Source of the DNA: Pelosinus sp. UFO1
Lineage (GTDB): Bacteria > Bacillota > Negativicutes > DSM-13327
DNA: 64,000 bases
Direction of reading: 5' to 3'
Assembly (NCBI RefSeq): GCF_000725345.1
Contig: NZ_CP008852.1
Location: 3,836,001-3,900,000, forward strand
Part shown: positions 17,042-26,551 of the stretch, piece by piece
Position numbering within the stretch: position 1 is the first letter of the stretch
How the letters are laid out: each line of letters begins with the position of its first letter
The notes under the pieces: generated by a model
The model's database searches: none
The model's input: the letters and a program-made list of their open reading frames with translations, nothing else
What the model was told of the DNA's origin: nothing
Position numbers and translations under genes: made by a program

Positions 17042-17869
17042 TTAATAATCACATGTAACGATTGGCTGCTCTTTCATATCTTGAAGATCTTCTCTAATTA
17101 GGTCAAGAATTTCTAAAAAGTATTCCGCTTCCCTGAGAACATGATCTGCTAGTAACGGTGGAATCAAGGAGACTACTTTACAACATGAAATTAAATCACG
17201 CGCTGCCTTTTTAAAATCACGAATTTGTACCGTTGCGTTCGTTGCATCCATCTCAAACCGAACAAGATCATTATTAGGGCGGAAGTGCCATAACATACTA
17301 TCAAGGTCACGCGCTTGCAGCTGTAGCTGCTCAAACTTGACCGCAAAATCATTCGCTTGCTCAACAAAACCTCGCTCAGACGGATCGAGTAGCCCAGCAA
17401 TAAATCTAGCATGATCCGCCATATGTCTGAGCCAAAAAACATTATCACTCACGATTGAGTCAACAGGGCATTTCATATCTCCATCCTTAATCTTTTCAAG
17501 AAGCTTTAGAAAATACATAGCCTCACGGGAAATATGATCGATTAAGAGGGGATAATTAGATCCGCCAATTTCACATTCGATAATTAAATGTAAAACATGA
17601 CGTTTAAAAGCGAAAATATTCTTAACTGCAACCGTAATCCGACAGACGAAATCCATGAATTCTTCGTCACACTTTATCATACATGACTTTTTTTCCAGGT
17701 CTTCGAAAACATTATAAAACTCTTCAGCTTGGCGGATAAGCTCAACGTTGGAACATGCAAATCCAAGCTTCATGAATAATGCATGCTCTTTCATAATTCT
17801 AAGCCAAAACTGAACCCGTCTTAAATTTAGACACTCATAGGGTTTTACGTCCCGACAAAATATGTCCAT
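17042..17869 (-). CDS. DUF2935 protein
   Basis: 275-aa soluble, alpha-helical protein of the DUF2935 family, function unknown. It is an internal duplication: the first half has FWLRIMKEHALFMKLGF near residue 19 and the second FWLRHMADHARFIAGLL near 152, each followed by a helical region containing ADHVLREAEYFL or DHISREAMYFL. The repeated His/Glu positions suggest a four-helix-bundle metal site, which is an inference. Started at ATG 17869, eight bases after AGGAG. Monocistronic by spacing. Confidence 0.88.
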   Translation of the reverse strand: MDIFCRDVKPYECLNLRRVQFWLRIMKEHALFMKLGFACSNVELIRQAEEFYNVFEDLEKKSCMIKCDEEFMDFVCRITVAVKNIFAFKRHVLHLIIECEIGGSNYPLLIDHISREAMYFLKLLEKIKDGDMKCPVDSIVSDNVFWLRHMADHARFIAGLLDPSERGFVEQANDFAVKFEQLQLQARDLDSMLWHFRPNNDLVRFEMDATNATVQIRDFKKAARDLISCCKVVSLIPPLLADHVLREAEYFLEILDLIREDLQDMKEQPIVTCDY

Positions 17870-18008
17870 ACTATATGCTCCTTTTATTACATATTTATTG
17901 TACAATATGCAATAAAGGGCTATATTGAACCAAAATTATGACTTCTAGTATTTGCTTTAATAAACCTTCGACACCCATTTTTTATTACATCTAGTTCATT
18001 AGGCAAAA

Positions 18009-18653
18009 CTAGTATCCCACATTTTCTCCAATAACTACTACAGTTATATCTGTCACCATTGGTTTTTTTCTTAATACGGAATATGCCCTGCATATTCTGC
18101 TTTTAGATTGACAATTCATACAGGTACCTGTTTTCGTGCATGGATTTGGAATGCCCAATCTTTTATTATTCATCGGTGCTGCGATGCCTTCTAATCTTTC
18201 AAAGGCAGCTTTTTCATCTTTGCATATTTTATTAATGCCAGCTACTACGATTACCTTTTTAGGGCCAAAAGTCATTGCTGCTACCCTATTTCCCATGCCA
18301 TCTATATTAACAAGCATGCCATCTAACGTAATTGCATTGCTACTACATAAATATAAGTCACTTAACATTTCTTTTCTTGCAATCGATATTTTTTCTTCCA
18401 AGGTAAGGCCCGGCGCTCCATGATCCAAAACCGTACCACCAGCAGCCTCGACCTTATCTTGAATCCCCATATTATTTATTGTCATAGACCCACCAAAACC
18501 CACTTTAGTTTCAGGTTTTACGTGCTCCATAATAAAAGCAGCTGCCTCCTCAGCAGTTGGAAAGTATACTGCGTTGAAATCATTTTTTTTGAAAGCCTCT
18601 ACTACCTTCTCACCAAGTGTTTCCTTATGCCAATTGTGTATTTCCATATTCAT
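18009..18653 (-). CDS. LUD domain protein (LutC/YkgG-like)
   Basis: 214-aa protein of the LUD (lactate utilisation) domain superfamily. It shows VGFGGSMTINNMGI near residue 48, the LYLCSSNAITLDGMLVNIDGMGNR block near 105 and a C-terminal CTKTGTCMNCQSKSRICRAYSV cysteine-rich stretch. It is a stand-alone gene without LutA/LutB partners, so oxidation of lactate is not supported here; such single LUD proteins are common in anaerobes and uncharacterised. The ribosome site AAGGAGGAG supports the start. Confidence 0.87.
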   Translation of the reverse strand: MNMEIHNWHKETLGEKVVEAFKKNDFNAVYFPTAEEAAAFIMEHVKPETKVGFGGSMTINNMGIQDKVEAAGGTVLDHGAPGLTLEEKISIARKEMLSDLYLCSSNAITLDGMLVNIDGMGNRVAAMTFGPKKVIVVAGINKICKDEKAAFERLEGIAAPMNNKRLGIPNPCTKTGTCMNCQSKSRICRAYSVLRKKPMVTDITVVVIGENVGY

Positions 18654-18833
18654 ATTTACTCCTCCTTAGATTTTTTAATCTGCAATTATTATACACTTGC
18701 CAAGAAAGACATGGAAGTACGTACAATTTCTATACATAATACCCTAAACGTGTCTTAGTATACTTTATAATACCTATGTGAAATTTTGCGGCTTGGCATT
18801 TTCCTATGAACTAGCACGCAATAGAAAAACAAT

Positions 18834-18868
18834 AAAACTACTTACGTTTCAACATTGTAAGTAGTTTT
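18834..18868 (-). terminator. Rho-independent terminator of the MBL-fold gene
   Basis: Perfect 12-bp stem AAAACTACTTAC / GTAAGTAGTTTT with an 11-nt loop and T-tracts at either end. Lies 58 bases past the stop of the minus-strand gene at 18926. Confidence 0.8.
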
Positions 18869-18925
18869 TCATCTTATTTTAGTTGCATTATGTTGCACTC
18901 ACAGGAGCCGCCCTGTGCTTCCCCC

Positions 18926-19762
18926 TCACCTATAGTCCAATTCTAGCCCTACACCAACATCTTCAATATTCATCGCCTGGGCTAAACATATTTTTGAACG
19001 TAAATCGGTGCAATGGCAGGCATGGATAGTAGCAGTTTGACATTTTTTAAGATATTCAACGGTATTCTCTAATTTATGTTGGGAGGGATTCAGCAGGTGA
19101 AATCCGCCAATAACATCATATACTCTTTCCTCATTACACACCTTTTTAGCATATTCAATAATATTACAAACTCCAGCATGGGAGCATCCCGTTATGATTA
19201 CCAAACCCTTTTCCGATGTATACACCAGAGCAGAATCATCAAGCACATAATCATCTTCCAATGTATTATTCCTTAGGGTTTTGCCAATGGGAACTTTAGC
19301 TTCAAAAGAATTATTTCTTTCGATTTCCCCTAAAAACATAAGTTTATTGGTGAGCCACACAGGCTCTTTACTTAGTTTTAATGAAAATGATTTTTTAAGT
19401 TGGTTTACAGACATCATTGACCCTATATCAAGCCCATCAATATTTTTATCTAAAAAAGCATCTGGATGAGCGATTATCATAGTTTTTTTGCACTCATGCC
19501 CTTCACATGCAGCCTCCGTGTATAGTTTAACTAACTCACCAAGTCCCCAAGTATGGTCATTGTGACCGTGTGAAATAACTACAGCATCCAACCCTAATAA
19601 GTTAATACCCATTTTAATGGCATTCCTCAAAAATATGTCGGAATATCCAGTATCAAACAAGTATTTTCTGCCATCGCACTCGATGAAATAAGATACTCCT
19701 GGTTCACCATGAAAATATCTATCAATTATAGTATTATTATCGACTAAAACTGTTAGTTTCAT
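18926..19762 (-). CDS. MBL-fold metallohydrolase
   Basis: 278 aa, metallo-beta-lactamase fold, intracellular. The zinc-binding motif is VVISHGHNDHTWGL near residue 61; CSHAGVCNI near 195 and GGFHLL near 220 supply the other metal ligands. Resembles the group annotated as dihydropterin-phosphate synthase-like MBL proteins in archaea and anaerobes, whose true substrate is mostly unknown. Monocistronic, ribosome site AGGAGGAAAG before the ATG. Confidence 0.87.
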   Translation of the reverse strand: MKLTVLVDNNTIIDRYFHGEPGVSYFIECDGRKYLFDTGYSDIFLRNAIKMGINLLGLDAVVISHGHNDHTWGLGELVKLYTEAACEGHECKKTMIIAHPDAFLDKNIDGLDIGSMMSVNQLKKSFSLKLSKEPVWLTNKLMFLGEIERNNSFEAKVPIGKTLRNNTLEDDYVLDDSALVYTSEKGLVIITGCSHAGVCNIIEYAKKVCNEERVYDVIGGFHLLNPSQHKLENTVEYLKKCQTATIHACHCTDLRSKICLAQAMNIEDVGVGLELDYR

Positions 19763-19928
19763 CTTTCCTCCTATTGTTATCCCTTACTGCCAGCAATTAT
19801 AATTATATATTTCAATATATACTATTTTACCTGATTATTCCATATTTATCTCTATTATATAGAGTACTAGTTATGCCGATAAACGACCTTTTGCATATTA
19901 ATATTGTCTAAGCACCTTCTTAGAAATT

Positions 19929-20798
19929 CTATTTGACTGCCCTGACAAGTTTGAATTTTTGCGCAGCTGGTTGAAAATCATTAGTATTAAAATATTTTTT
20001 TGCTAATTTAACCGAATCTAATTCTTCCATTACTTCAAAACTATATTTTTCTAAAAAATCCCTTATCTCTCCCGCAAGTACAAACCCAGGCTTTTCACCT
20101 GCTTTGACAAGAGTTTGGTAATGTTTTTTCGTATTGGCGGAATTACTCTCTTGATTAAGCGTTGAAGTAAAGGCATAATCAAAAATTAGTTGGCTTCCTT
20201 TTGCAGCATAGCTGCTTATGAAATTAAACATACTAACAATCGTATCTTGAGGAAGATAGTATGTCAGCCCTTCTAATAAAAAAAGACATTTGCGATTTTT
20301 TTCAAATCCCGCTTCCTCTAATTTTTCCAATAACATTTCCTGGGTAAGATCTAGTGAAACAAACTTCAGATTTGTTGGAAATTCCATGTTTCTTTCCGCA
20401 AATGTAGTTCTTTTTGCCTGCTGGGTGGGCGACGCATCAATTTCAAATACTTTACTATTTTTCAATTCTTTTTCAAATCGTATAGCCCGCGAATCAAATC
20501 CGGCTCCAAATATTAATACTTGTTCTACGCCGCTTAACTCATTTTTAAATATCGCATCAATAAAGTGGGTCCTTGAAATGACATACTCATAAATACCAGG
20601 AACTTTAAAAAATACTTTCTTTAAAATAGCTCGTGAAAAATTGCATTTGGCCGTTGTCGTAAGAAATGATGGTAGAATGGCTGAAGCGATGAAATCTTCA
20701 CTTTTGTAACATGGATCTTTTTCATAGTAAGAAATAGCCCGCATCAGGCAAGTTCCCTGTGCAGTTATGGATACTTTTGTTTTAATTGGTTTACTCAT
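19929..20798 (-). CDS. class I SAM-dependent methyltransferase (TcmP/PPM1 type)
   Basis: 289 aa. SAM-binding motif I QVLIFGAGFDSRAIRF at about 97-112, acidic loop KVFEIDASPTQQAKR, and the LFLLEGLTYYL segment. These place it in the leucine carboxyl methyltransferase-like family (TcmP and related O-methyltransferases). A natural small-molecule substrate is likely but unknown. An operator-like sequence at 20834-20856 upstream is shared with the neighbouring TetR gene, so the pair is probably one regulatory module. Confidence 0.88.
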   Translation of the reverse strand: MSKPIKTKVSITAQGTCLMRAISYYEKDPCYKSEDFIASAILPSFLTTTAKCNFSRAILKKVFFKVPGIYEYVISRTHFIDAIFKNELSGVEQVLIFGAGFDSRAIRFEKELKNSKVFEIDASPTQQAKRTTFAERNMEFPTNLKFVSLDLTQEMLLEKLEEAGFEKNRKCLFLLEGLTYYLPQDTIVSMFNFISSYAAKGSQLIFDYAFTSTLNQESNSANTKKHYQTLVKAGEKPGFVLAGEIRDFLEKYSFEVMEELDSVKLAKKYFNTNDFQPAAQKFKLVRAVK

Positions 20799-20833
20799 GA
20801 TTTTCTCCTTTGCATTTCAGTAGATATTCGATT

Positions 20834-20856
20834 TAACGACCGTTCGTTAGCTAAAT
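20834..20856. promoter_or_regulatory. TetR operator-like site, methyltransferase side
   Basis: TAACGACC ... GTTAGCTAAAT at 20834-20856 matches 18 of 23 bases of the sequence at 21631-21653 in front of the TetR gene. The first contains the inverted pair AACGA/TCGTT. Confidence 0.6.
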
Positions 20857-20944
20857 ATTACTTGATACAAAATTAAAAGTCAAGTCCACTGAGTTTTTTT
20901 ACCAACTCCATAATTTCCCCTATGTAGTGCTCCCTAAGCGCAAT

Positions 20945-20976
20945 AAAAGGACTCCGATAATTACCGAAATCCTTTT
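20945..20976 (-). terminator. possible weak terminator of the TetR gene
   Basis: 7-bp outer stem AAAAGGA/TCCTTTT with an 18-nt imperfect loop, 24 bases past the TetR stop, followed by TTATTG on the minus strand. Confidence 0.35.
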
Positions 20977-20999
20977 ACAACTTGCCTTACAATTCCCTA

Positions 21000-21617
21000 C
21001 TATCTTACTTTTATTCCGTGCCAATAATTATTCCAAACCGTTTCAATTTGCTCAAGCTTTTGCTTTTGCGGCATATCCGTCATATACACACTCATAAGAG
21101 CATACAGCCCTTGCCTTAGACTATAGTAAGAGAGCAAGATTTCTTCCACCGGGGCTTTCCGAAATACTCCTTGACGAATACCCTCTCTGATTATTTCTTG
21201 ATACTTCTCACCAAGTTCCCTCTCATGTTGTAACGCTGTACTGAGCAACCTCTCTTTGATCACTGCTGGAGGAAAAAACATAATACGAATCCAAAAAGTT
21301 CTCTCCGCTATATCCTCTTCTCTAGAAACATTCTGATTACCAAGTAAATAATGTTTAAAGAGATAATACAGCCTTTTATCGGGTGCCATACTTGCTGAAT
21401 CTACCAGCAACTGCGCCATATAGTTATGATAGGACGCCTCAACATCTTGATAAATTTCCCAAAAGAGTGCTTCTTTACTAGCTATAAATGTATATATAGA
21501 TGATTTCTTAATCCCTACTCCGGTCGCAATTTTCTCCATACTGGTTGCATCATATCCATCATTAGCAAATAGGGTCAGTGCAACTTTTATTATTTTATCT
21601 CTAGTTTTACTACTCAC
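21000..21617 (-). CDS. TetR/AcrR family regulator
   Basis: 205 aa. N-terminal helix-turn-helix KTRDKIIKVALTLFANDGYD ... TSMEKIATGVGIKKSSIYTFIASKEALFWEIY, then an all-helical ligand domain. Likely represses itself and the downstream methyltransferase gene through the two related operators (20834-20856 and 21631-21653). Its ligand is unknown. Confidence 0.92.
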   Translation of the reverse strand: MSSKTRDKIIKVALTLFANDGYDATSMEKIATGVGIKKSSIYTFIASKEALFWEIYQDVEASYHNYMAQLLVDSASMAPDKRLYYLFKHYLLGNQNVSREEDIAERTFWIRIMFFPPAVIKERLLSTALQHERELGEKYQEIIREGIRQGVFRKAPVEEILLSYYSLRQGLYALMSVYMTDMPQKQKLEQIETVWNNYWHGIKVR

Positions 21618-21630
21618 AATTTATCCTCCA

Positions 21631-21653
21631 TAACGACCAGCTGTTAGGTAAAT
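21631..21653. promoter_or_regulatory. TetR operator-like site, autoregulatory
   Basis: TAACGACC ... GTTAGGTAAAT, 14-36 bases upstream of the TetR ATG; see the partner at 20834-20856. Confidence 0.6.
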
Positions 21654-21693
21654 TGTATTTCACAGCATGGAGAAAGTCAATCTTAGTAAGATA

Positions 21694-22299
21694 TTACTTC
21701 CCAACTGAGATTTCCCAAAGGTAGAGTGCTGCAACGGTTCCATAAGGTGAATAACGCCTTCTATATTTCTCAAACATTACCTTATCAAGCTTCCTGTGGT
21801 GGTAAAGCATCATCATGCCACGCCGAATCGCAAGGTCATCCCAACTTACAATATTCGGACGTTGCAAACAAAACGTCATCAGCATTTGTGCTGTCCACAC
21901 TCCGATACCGTTGAGAGCGGACAGCCGTTTGCATACTTCATCATCCGGCAATTCGTAAAGTTCCGTGATTTTAAACTCACCGCTGAGTACGGCATCGGCA
22001 ATATTTTTGATATAAATCGCCTTTTTCATGGTCATACCACATTGCTGTACTTCTTCCGTTGTTTTTAAGGCAATACTTTCCGGTGTAATTTCAGAGAAAC
22101 GCTCCTGCATACGCGCCCACACAGTATCGGCAGCTTTCATAGATATCTGCTGGCCAACAATACTGTTGACAAGTGCAGCAAATAAATCCGGAATCACTTC
22201 GCGTGTGATAAATCCAATACGATCAATTGCTTCTGCTAGTTTTTTATCTTTCTTTTTTAAGTACTCAATTTCCCTTTGCCCATACTGAAAAATCTCCAT
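21694..22299 (-). CDS. DNA-3-methyladenine glycosylase II (AlkA-like)
   Basis: 201-aa HhH-GPD superfamily glycosylase that removes alkylated bases. Shows LVNSIVGQQISMKAADTVW near residue 40, the helix-hairpin-helix LSALNGIGVWTAQMLMTF at about 127-144 and the catalytic Asp in SWDDLAIRRG. It lacks the N-terminal extension and the Fe-S cluster of the EndoIII/MutY groups. Ten bases behind nfo on the same strand, forming a two-gene base-excision repair unit: glycosylase then AP endonuclease. Confidence 0.9.
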   Translation of the reverse strand: MEIFQYGQREIEYLKKKDKKLAEAIDRIGFITREVIPDLFAALVNSIVGQQISMKAADTVWARMQERFSEITPESIALKTTEEVQQCGMTMKKAIYIKNIADAVLSGEFKITELYELPDDEVCKRLSALNGIGVWTAQMLMTFCLQRPNIVSWDDLAIRRGMMMLYHHRKLDKVMFEKYRRRYSPYGTVAALYLWEISVGK

Positions 22300-22309
22300 T
22301 TTCTTCTCC

Positions 22310-23143
22310 TTATTCTTGATAAGCTTCTCTTAGTAGCTTTATTTCTGCGGCATAACCAGGAAGCTCATTAGGCGTTTCTAAGAAGAAGGGCAAATTGCAC
22401 AGTTGAGGATGATTAATGATACGAACAATTGGTTCTAAACCAATGTTACCTGTCCCAATACAGGCATGGCGGTCTTTGTGGCTTTCCAGTTGGTTTAGAC
22501 TGTCATTGAGATGAATGGCATAAAGCTTATCAAGACCAATTACTTGGTCAAACTGTTCAAGCACACCATCAAGGTTGTTCACGATGTCATATCCTGCGTC
22601 AAACACATGGCAGGTATCAAGGCATACACCCATTTTCTCACTCAACTCTACCTTATCAAGAATAGCACGGAGCTCTTCAAAGCTGCGGCCAACTTCGCTG
22701 CCCTTACCTGCCATTGTTTCAAGCAACACTCTTGTATTTTGCTCTGGGCGCAGAATTTCATTGAGCATATCGGCTATGAAATTGATGCCAACTTCCACCC
22801 CTTGTCCCACATGACTTCCCGGATGAAAATTGTAGAAATTTCCCGGTAAATATTCCAAATTAGCGAGATCCTCTGCAAAAACCTTTCCGGCGAATTCCCG
22901 CAAACCCGGATCAGCAGAGCAGGCGTTCAGTGTATACGGCGCATGTGCCAAAAGCGTTGCAAACTTATTTTCTTTTAACAACTGTAGCAGTGATGCCACG
23001 TCTTGTTCATCTATTTTCTTTGCCTTACTGCCCCGTGGATTACGAGTAAAAAATTGAAACGTATTCGCCCCAATCGAAAGAGCCTCTTTCCCCATATGCC
23101 TATAACCCTTCGATACGGATAAATGGCAGCCAATATTTAACAT
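22310..23143 (-). CDS. nfo: endonuclease IV (AP endonuclease)
   Basis: 277 aa, TIM-barrel metal-dependent AP endonuclease that cuts 5' of abasic sites. It has the EndoIV zinc-ligand blocks: [11 protein letters not shown] (signature 1 region), [26 protein letters not shown] and [26 protein letters not shown]. Full length. Ribosome site AGGAGGAAG five bases before the ATG. First gene of the nfo-alkA-like unit; ordinary housekeeping repair. Confidence 0.96.
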   Translation of the reverse strand: MLNIGCHLSVSKGYRHMGKEALSIGANTFQFFTRNPRGSKAKKIDEQDVASLLQLLKENKFATLLAHAPYTLNACSADPGLREFAGKVFAEDLANLEYLPGNFYNFHPGSHVGQGVEVGINFIADMLNEILRPEQNTRVLLETMAGKGSEVGRSFEELRAILDKVELSEKMGVCLDTCHVFDAGYDIVNNLDGVLEQFDQVIGLDKLYAIHLNDSLNQLESHKDRHACIGTGNIGLEPIVRIINHPQLCNLPFFLETPNELPGYAAEIKLLREAYQE

Positions 23144-23465
23144 ATACTTCCTCCTAACCTCTATAATCTAAACTATATTTGTTGCGTAATACGTACGGCT
23201 TGCATCCAACCCAATTTTAAAACGGGATTTATAACGCTGATAAATCGTAACTATCTTTTACGTTGTGGGACAAATCTATTACAAGCTATTTTACATTAGC
23301 AGTATCTGTTTGTCTTTTGGAATATCACTTTTCAATTCTGTAAATTTGATACCCTTATGGATAGTATCGCACCAAAAAGTGCATACTACATTTCCTTATA
23401 TATTTATATTATTATATATACATATCAATAGACTGAAAGTCAAATTAAAACGAAAGGAGATTTCT
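23144..23465. other. divergent intergenic region, nfo/flavin reductase
   Basis: 322 bp between divergent genes. AT-rich with no stable hairpin. The plus-strand frame of the reductase stays open back to 23265 but without a ribosome site. No further feature supported. Confidence 0.6.
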
Positions 23466-23975
23466 ATGACTACATTTAGTGAAATTAAGCCCGAAGAATT
23501 TGATCATAGCCCATTTAAATTGATAGGTAAGGACTGGATGCTCATTACTGCTGAGAAGGAAGGCAAATTGAACACCATGACTGCATCTTGGGGGGGATTT
23601 GGTGTAATGTGGGCAAAAAATGTCGCCTATATTGTGATCCGTCCCCAACGCTACACGAAAGAATTCATAGATACATCAGACACATTTTCACTCACTTTTT
23701 TTGATGAAAGTTTTAGAAAAACATTAAGTTATCTTGGAACAAAATCTGGTAGAGATGAAGACAAAATTGAAAAATCCAATCTAACCGTTCTTCACACCGA
23801 TACTATTCCATATTTTGAAGAAGCAAATATAGCCATTCTTTGCAAAAAACTGTATGCGCAAGAGTATAAACCTGAGTGCTTCGTGGCCCAAGAACTTAAC
23901 GAACAATGGTATCCTGATGTTGATCATCATACCTTATATATTGCAGAAGTTACCAAAATTCTTGTTAGAAGGTAA
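23466..23975 (+). CDS. flavin reductase-like (DIM6/NTAB) protein
   Basis: 169 aa of the flavin-reductase-like FMN-binding split-barrel family. Typical strands NTMTASWGGFGVMWAKNVAYIVIRPQRYT and the TFSLTFFDESFRKTLSYLGTKSGRDEDK stretch are present. It likely binds FMN and acts as an NAD(P)H-dependent flavin or small-molecule reductase. Started at ATG 23466, preceded by AAAGGAGA; a longer upstream frame has no ribosome site. Monocistronic, terminator at 24015-24053. Confidence 0.87.
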   Translation: MTTFSEIKPEEFDHSPFKLIGKDWMLITAEKEGKLNTMTASWGGFGVMWAKNVAYIVIRPQRYTKEFIDTSDTFSLTFFDESFRKTLSYLGTKSGRDEDKIEKSNLTVLHTDTIPYFEEANIAILCKKLYAQEYKPECFVAQELNEQWYPDVDHHTLYIAEVTKILVRR

Positions 23976-24014
23976 CCACGGAGGAAAACAACAAAATTAC
24001 CTAGGGATAATTTT

Positions 24015-24053
24015 AAGACTCAAGTTGCAGTAATTCGCTGCTTCTTGAGTCTT
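24015..24053 (+). terminator. Rho-independent terminator
   Basis: 10-bp stem AAGACTCAAG / CTTGAGTCTT with an inner GCAG/CTGC stem, followed by TTGTTGTTCTTTT. 40 bases past the flavin reductase stop. Confidence 0.85.
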
Positions 24054-24184
24054 TTGTTGTTCTTTTATCTCGATGAAGCATTGCAATTTATTCCTTTAGA
24101 CTTAAAATACTCAGCATCGTCTACACACGACTGCTATGAAAACGTATCTTATGTATCTTAATCGCGAATGTATATCCTACATTC

Positions 24185-24642
24185 ATTGACACTGTATCCT
24201 TACTCCCTTATTACGCCAAGTATATCTAGGAGCTTACTATCATTACCATCATCATTAAAACATCCTTTTTCTCTTCAATCTCGCAAAATCCTATCAGATC
24301 TGGCAAACATTGCAGGCTCTTCCACTAGTTTCGGCGATGTAGATTTCTCTCTTTCGGATCGTGTATCGATTCTTAATGAAATGTGTATTGGTGCAGTTTT
24401 TTATGCAAATAGCGAAATTATCAGCGCAAACTAGCTTTTGGGGTGGGTAACTGGCTTGTAAGTTAATGGCATGGCAATTGCATTCTAGAGAAGAAAACAA
24501 TTTTGGCGAAAATTTGCGGTAGCAGAAACTTCTGCTACCGGAGGTGGTGAACAATAATGTTGATGTTGCTATGGAGCGGTTAGGAATACTACAGTTTGCA
24601 AAAGGTTTTTGCGAATGAAATGCAGCATGGGGGAAAAGATGG
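24185..24642 (+). promoter_or_regulatory. promoter and long structured leader of the GH9 gene
   Basis: A possible sigma-A promoter TTGACA (24187-24192), 17-bp spacer, TATTAC, would give a leader of roughly 420 nt. At 24516-24540 lies an 11-bp perfect stem CGGTAGCAGAA / TTCTGCTACCG. It is followed at once by GGAGG, which has no well-placed start for the GH9 gene: only very short frames follow, and GH9 starts about 100 bases later. I compared the leader with GEMM, cobalamin and TPP riboswitch cores and found no match. Function unknown. Confidence 0.35.
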
Positions 24643-26520
24643 ATGAAAAATTTTTTTTATAAAATGTTAGGCTTTGCTACCTTTACTCTTTTTGTGTTAC
24701 TCACAGCATGTCCTGTATTTGCTGATACTAGTAACGCTACAGATGGTAAAATTCATGTAGACCAAGTAGGCTATTTGCCAGATTACCCTAAAGTTGCCAT
24801 TGTTATAGCAACTAAGAGCAGCAATGAGTTTCAAATCATTAATGCAGATACGAATGAGATTGTTTATAAAGGTGTTTTATCCGCCCCACGAAAGGACATC
24901 TCCTCTGGGGATGTGGTAAGGAAAGCCGATTTTTCAGCAGTAACCACGCCTGGCACCTATGTAGTGAAAGTGACTGGAATAGGCAGTTCTTATAAGTTTG
25001 AAATTAATGATAATATCTATTACATACCACTGGTTCATACACTGCGTACTTATACGTTAGCACGGAGTAATATTGCAATGAATGATCCTATCACCGGTCT
25101 AAAGCATGCCATGGATCACGAGAAAGCAACAGTTGCTAAAGTATTCTTCTCTGATGGTATTAGCACCAAAGGTGACGTTGTGGATGTTACTGGAGGTTGG
25201 TATGATGCCGGTGATTATGGCAAATATGTACCAACAGGCGGAATTACTGTTGCCAATATTTTATTGGCTTATGAAGCCCAACCAGAAAAATTTAAAAAAG
25301 GACAGATGTTCTTCCCCGAGGGGATTGCCGTAGATGAAGCAGCTCCTGATATGCCTGACGTATTAGTAGAAATGAAGTGTGAACTGGATTGGCTGCTTAA
25401 AATGCAGCGTCATGATGGCGCTGTTTACCTTAAAACGTCTGGATCTTATTGGTCGGATTTAAACACTAGACCGGAAGATGAAAAATATCCTCAGTATGTC
25501 TATGGGCTTGCAACATATAATACAGCTCTGTTTGGCGCGACTAATGCTATGGCATCCCGAATCTATCAAAAATATGATCCTCAATATGCCGCCAAGCTCT
25601 TAGATGCTTCCAAAAAAGCATTTGCTTTTTTAAGCAATCATCCTGAGCCTATGTTCCGTTCTGATCCTGGTCAGAATAGTGGTTCGGGACCATACGAAAA
25701 AACAGTTGAAAATGAACATCATTTATGGCTTGCAGCCGTAAAAGCAGGGTATCCTAACCTTACTCTAACAGGCGATATAGAAGAGCGTATTTGGCTCGCC
25801 GCTGAATTATTTAAGACTACGGGCGATAAGCAATACGAAGAATATTTAAAGAATAACTTTTCCAAGGTAATTGTTATTAAACCGAAAGCCTTTAGCTGGA
25901 CAAATTCATTAGCCTTAGGACAATGGGCATATGTGACCAATCCTGATGCAGACGAAAGTCTAAAAATACAAGTTAAACAAGCGTTTCTTAGCTATGCCGA
26001 TAGTACATTAAAACAAATTGAAGCCGATGGTTACAGTTGTTCACTCGGCAAAAATGAATATACTTGGGCATCTAATAAAGTAGCCATGAGCAAAGCTAAT
26101 ATGCTGGTCTTAGCTTATCAACTTGATCCAAAAAAATCCTATTTAAATGCTGCCCTAGACCAAGTACATTATGCCTTAGGCAGAAATACTAACGGAGTTT
26201 GTTATTTGACTGGTTCTGGCACCAATCCTACACAAAACGTACACAATCGAATACGGGTAAGTACTGGAATTTACATTCCAGGTTGGCTAACTGGCGGACC
26301 CAATAGCTGGCCAGGTGGTGATCCAGTGCAAGCTCAATTGCTTGCAAAGGGCAACGTCCCTCCCGCAAAAACTTATATTGATGTGAGTGAATCCTATTCT
26401 ACGAATGAAAATGCCATTGATTTTACAGCAGCTATCGTGTATCTGCTAGCCTATTTTTCCACGCCAAATGACAATTTGACGCCAGAAGATATTAAAGTTC
26501 CAGCTGCGCGCACGCGCTAA
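24643..26520 (+). CDS. glycoside hydrolase family 9 endoglucanase, secreted
   Basis: 625 aa. Signal peptide residues 1-27 (cleavage after VFA; an overlapping LTAC lipobox at Cys23 would make it a lipoprotein instead). Residues 36-120 are the CelD_N immunoglobulin-like domain (IHVDQVGYLPDYPKVA ... GTYVVKV). Residues 125-610 are the (alpha/alpha)6 GH9 barrel. The catalytic base lies in GGWYDAGDYGKYV (Asp188/Asp191), the HNRI block near 544 is conserved, and the general acid Glu589 is in NENAIDFTA. It hydrolyses beta-1,4-glucan or related links. No dockerin, CBM3 or SLH domain is present, so it is not a cellulosome part. The small secreted protein follows 31 bases downstream. Confidence 0.93.
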   Translation: MKNFFYKMLGFATFTLFVLLTACPVFADTSNATDGKIHVDQVGYLPDYPKVAIVIATKSSNEFQIINADTNEIVYKGVLSAPRKDISSGDVVRKADFSAVTTPGTYVVKVTGIGSSYKFEINDNIYYIPLVHTLRTYTLARSNIAMNDPITGLKHAMDHEKATVAKVFFSDGISTKGDVVDVTGGWYDAGDYGKYVPTGGITVANILLAYEAQPEKFKKGQMFFPEGIAVDEAAPDMPDVLVEMKCELDWLLKMQRHDGAVYLKTSGSYWSDLNTRPEDEKYPQYVYGLATYNTALFGATNAMASRIYQKYDPQYAAKLLDASKKAFAFLSNHPEPMFRSDPGQNSGSGPYEKTVENEHHLWLAAVKAGYPNLTLTGDIEERIWLAAELFKTTGDKQYEEYLKNNFSKVIVIKPKAFSWTNSLALGQWAYVTNPDADESLKIQVKQAFLSYADSTLKQIEADGYSCSLGKNEYTWASNKVAMSKANMLVLAYQLDPKKSYLNAALDQVHYALGRNTNGVCYLTGSGTNPTQNVHNRIRVSTGIYIPGWLTGGPNSWPGGDPVQAQLLAKGNVPPAKTYIDVSESYSTNENAIDFTAAIVYLLAYFSTPNDNLTPEDIKVPAARTR

Positions 26521-26551
26521 AATTAAAAACATAAATTTTAGGGGGATTAAA

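Noticed and set aside
24168-24434. 88-codon plus-strand open frame before the GH9 gene
   Set aside because: No ribosome site, low-complexity Ser/Leu-rich translation, and it overlaps the predicted promoter; treated as leader region.
24410-24545. Possible c-di-GMP (GEMM) or cobalamin riboswitch
   Set aside because: Only short GCGCAAAC/GGTAAC-like fragments in the wrong order; the conserved core motifs are missing.
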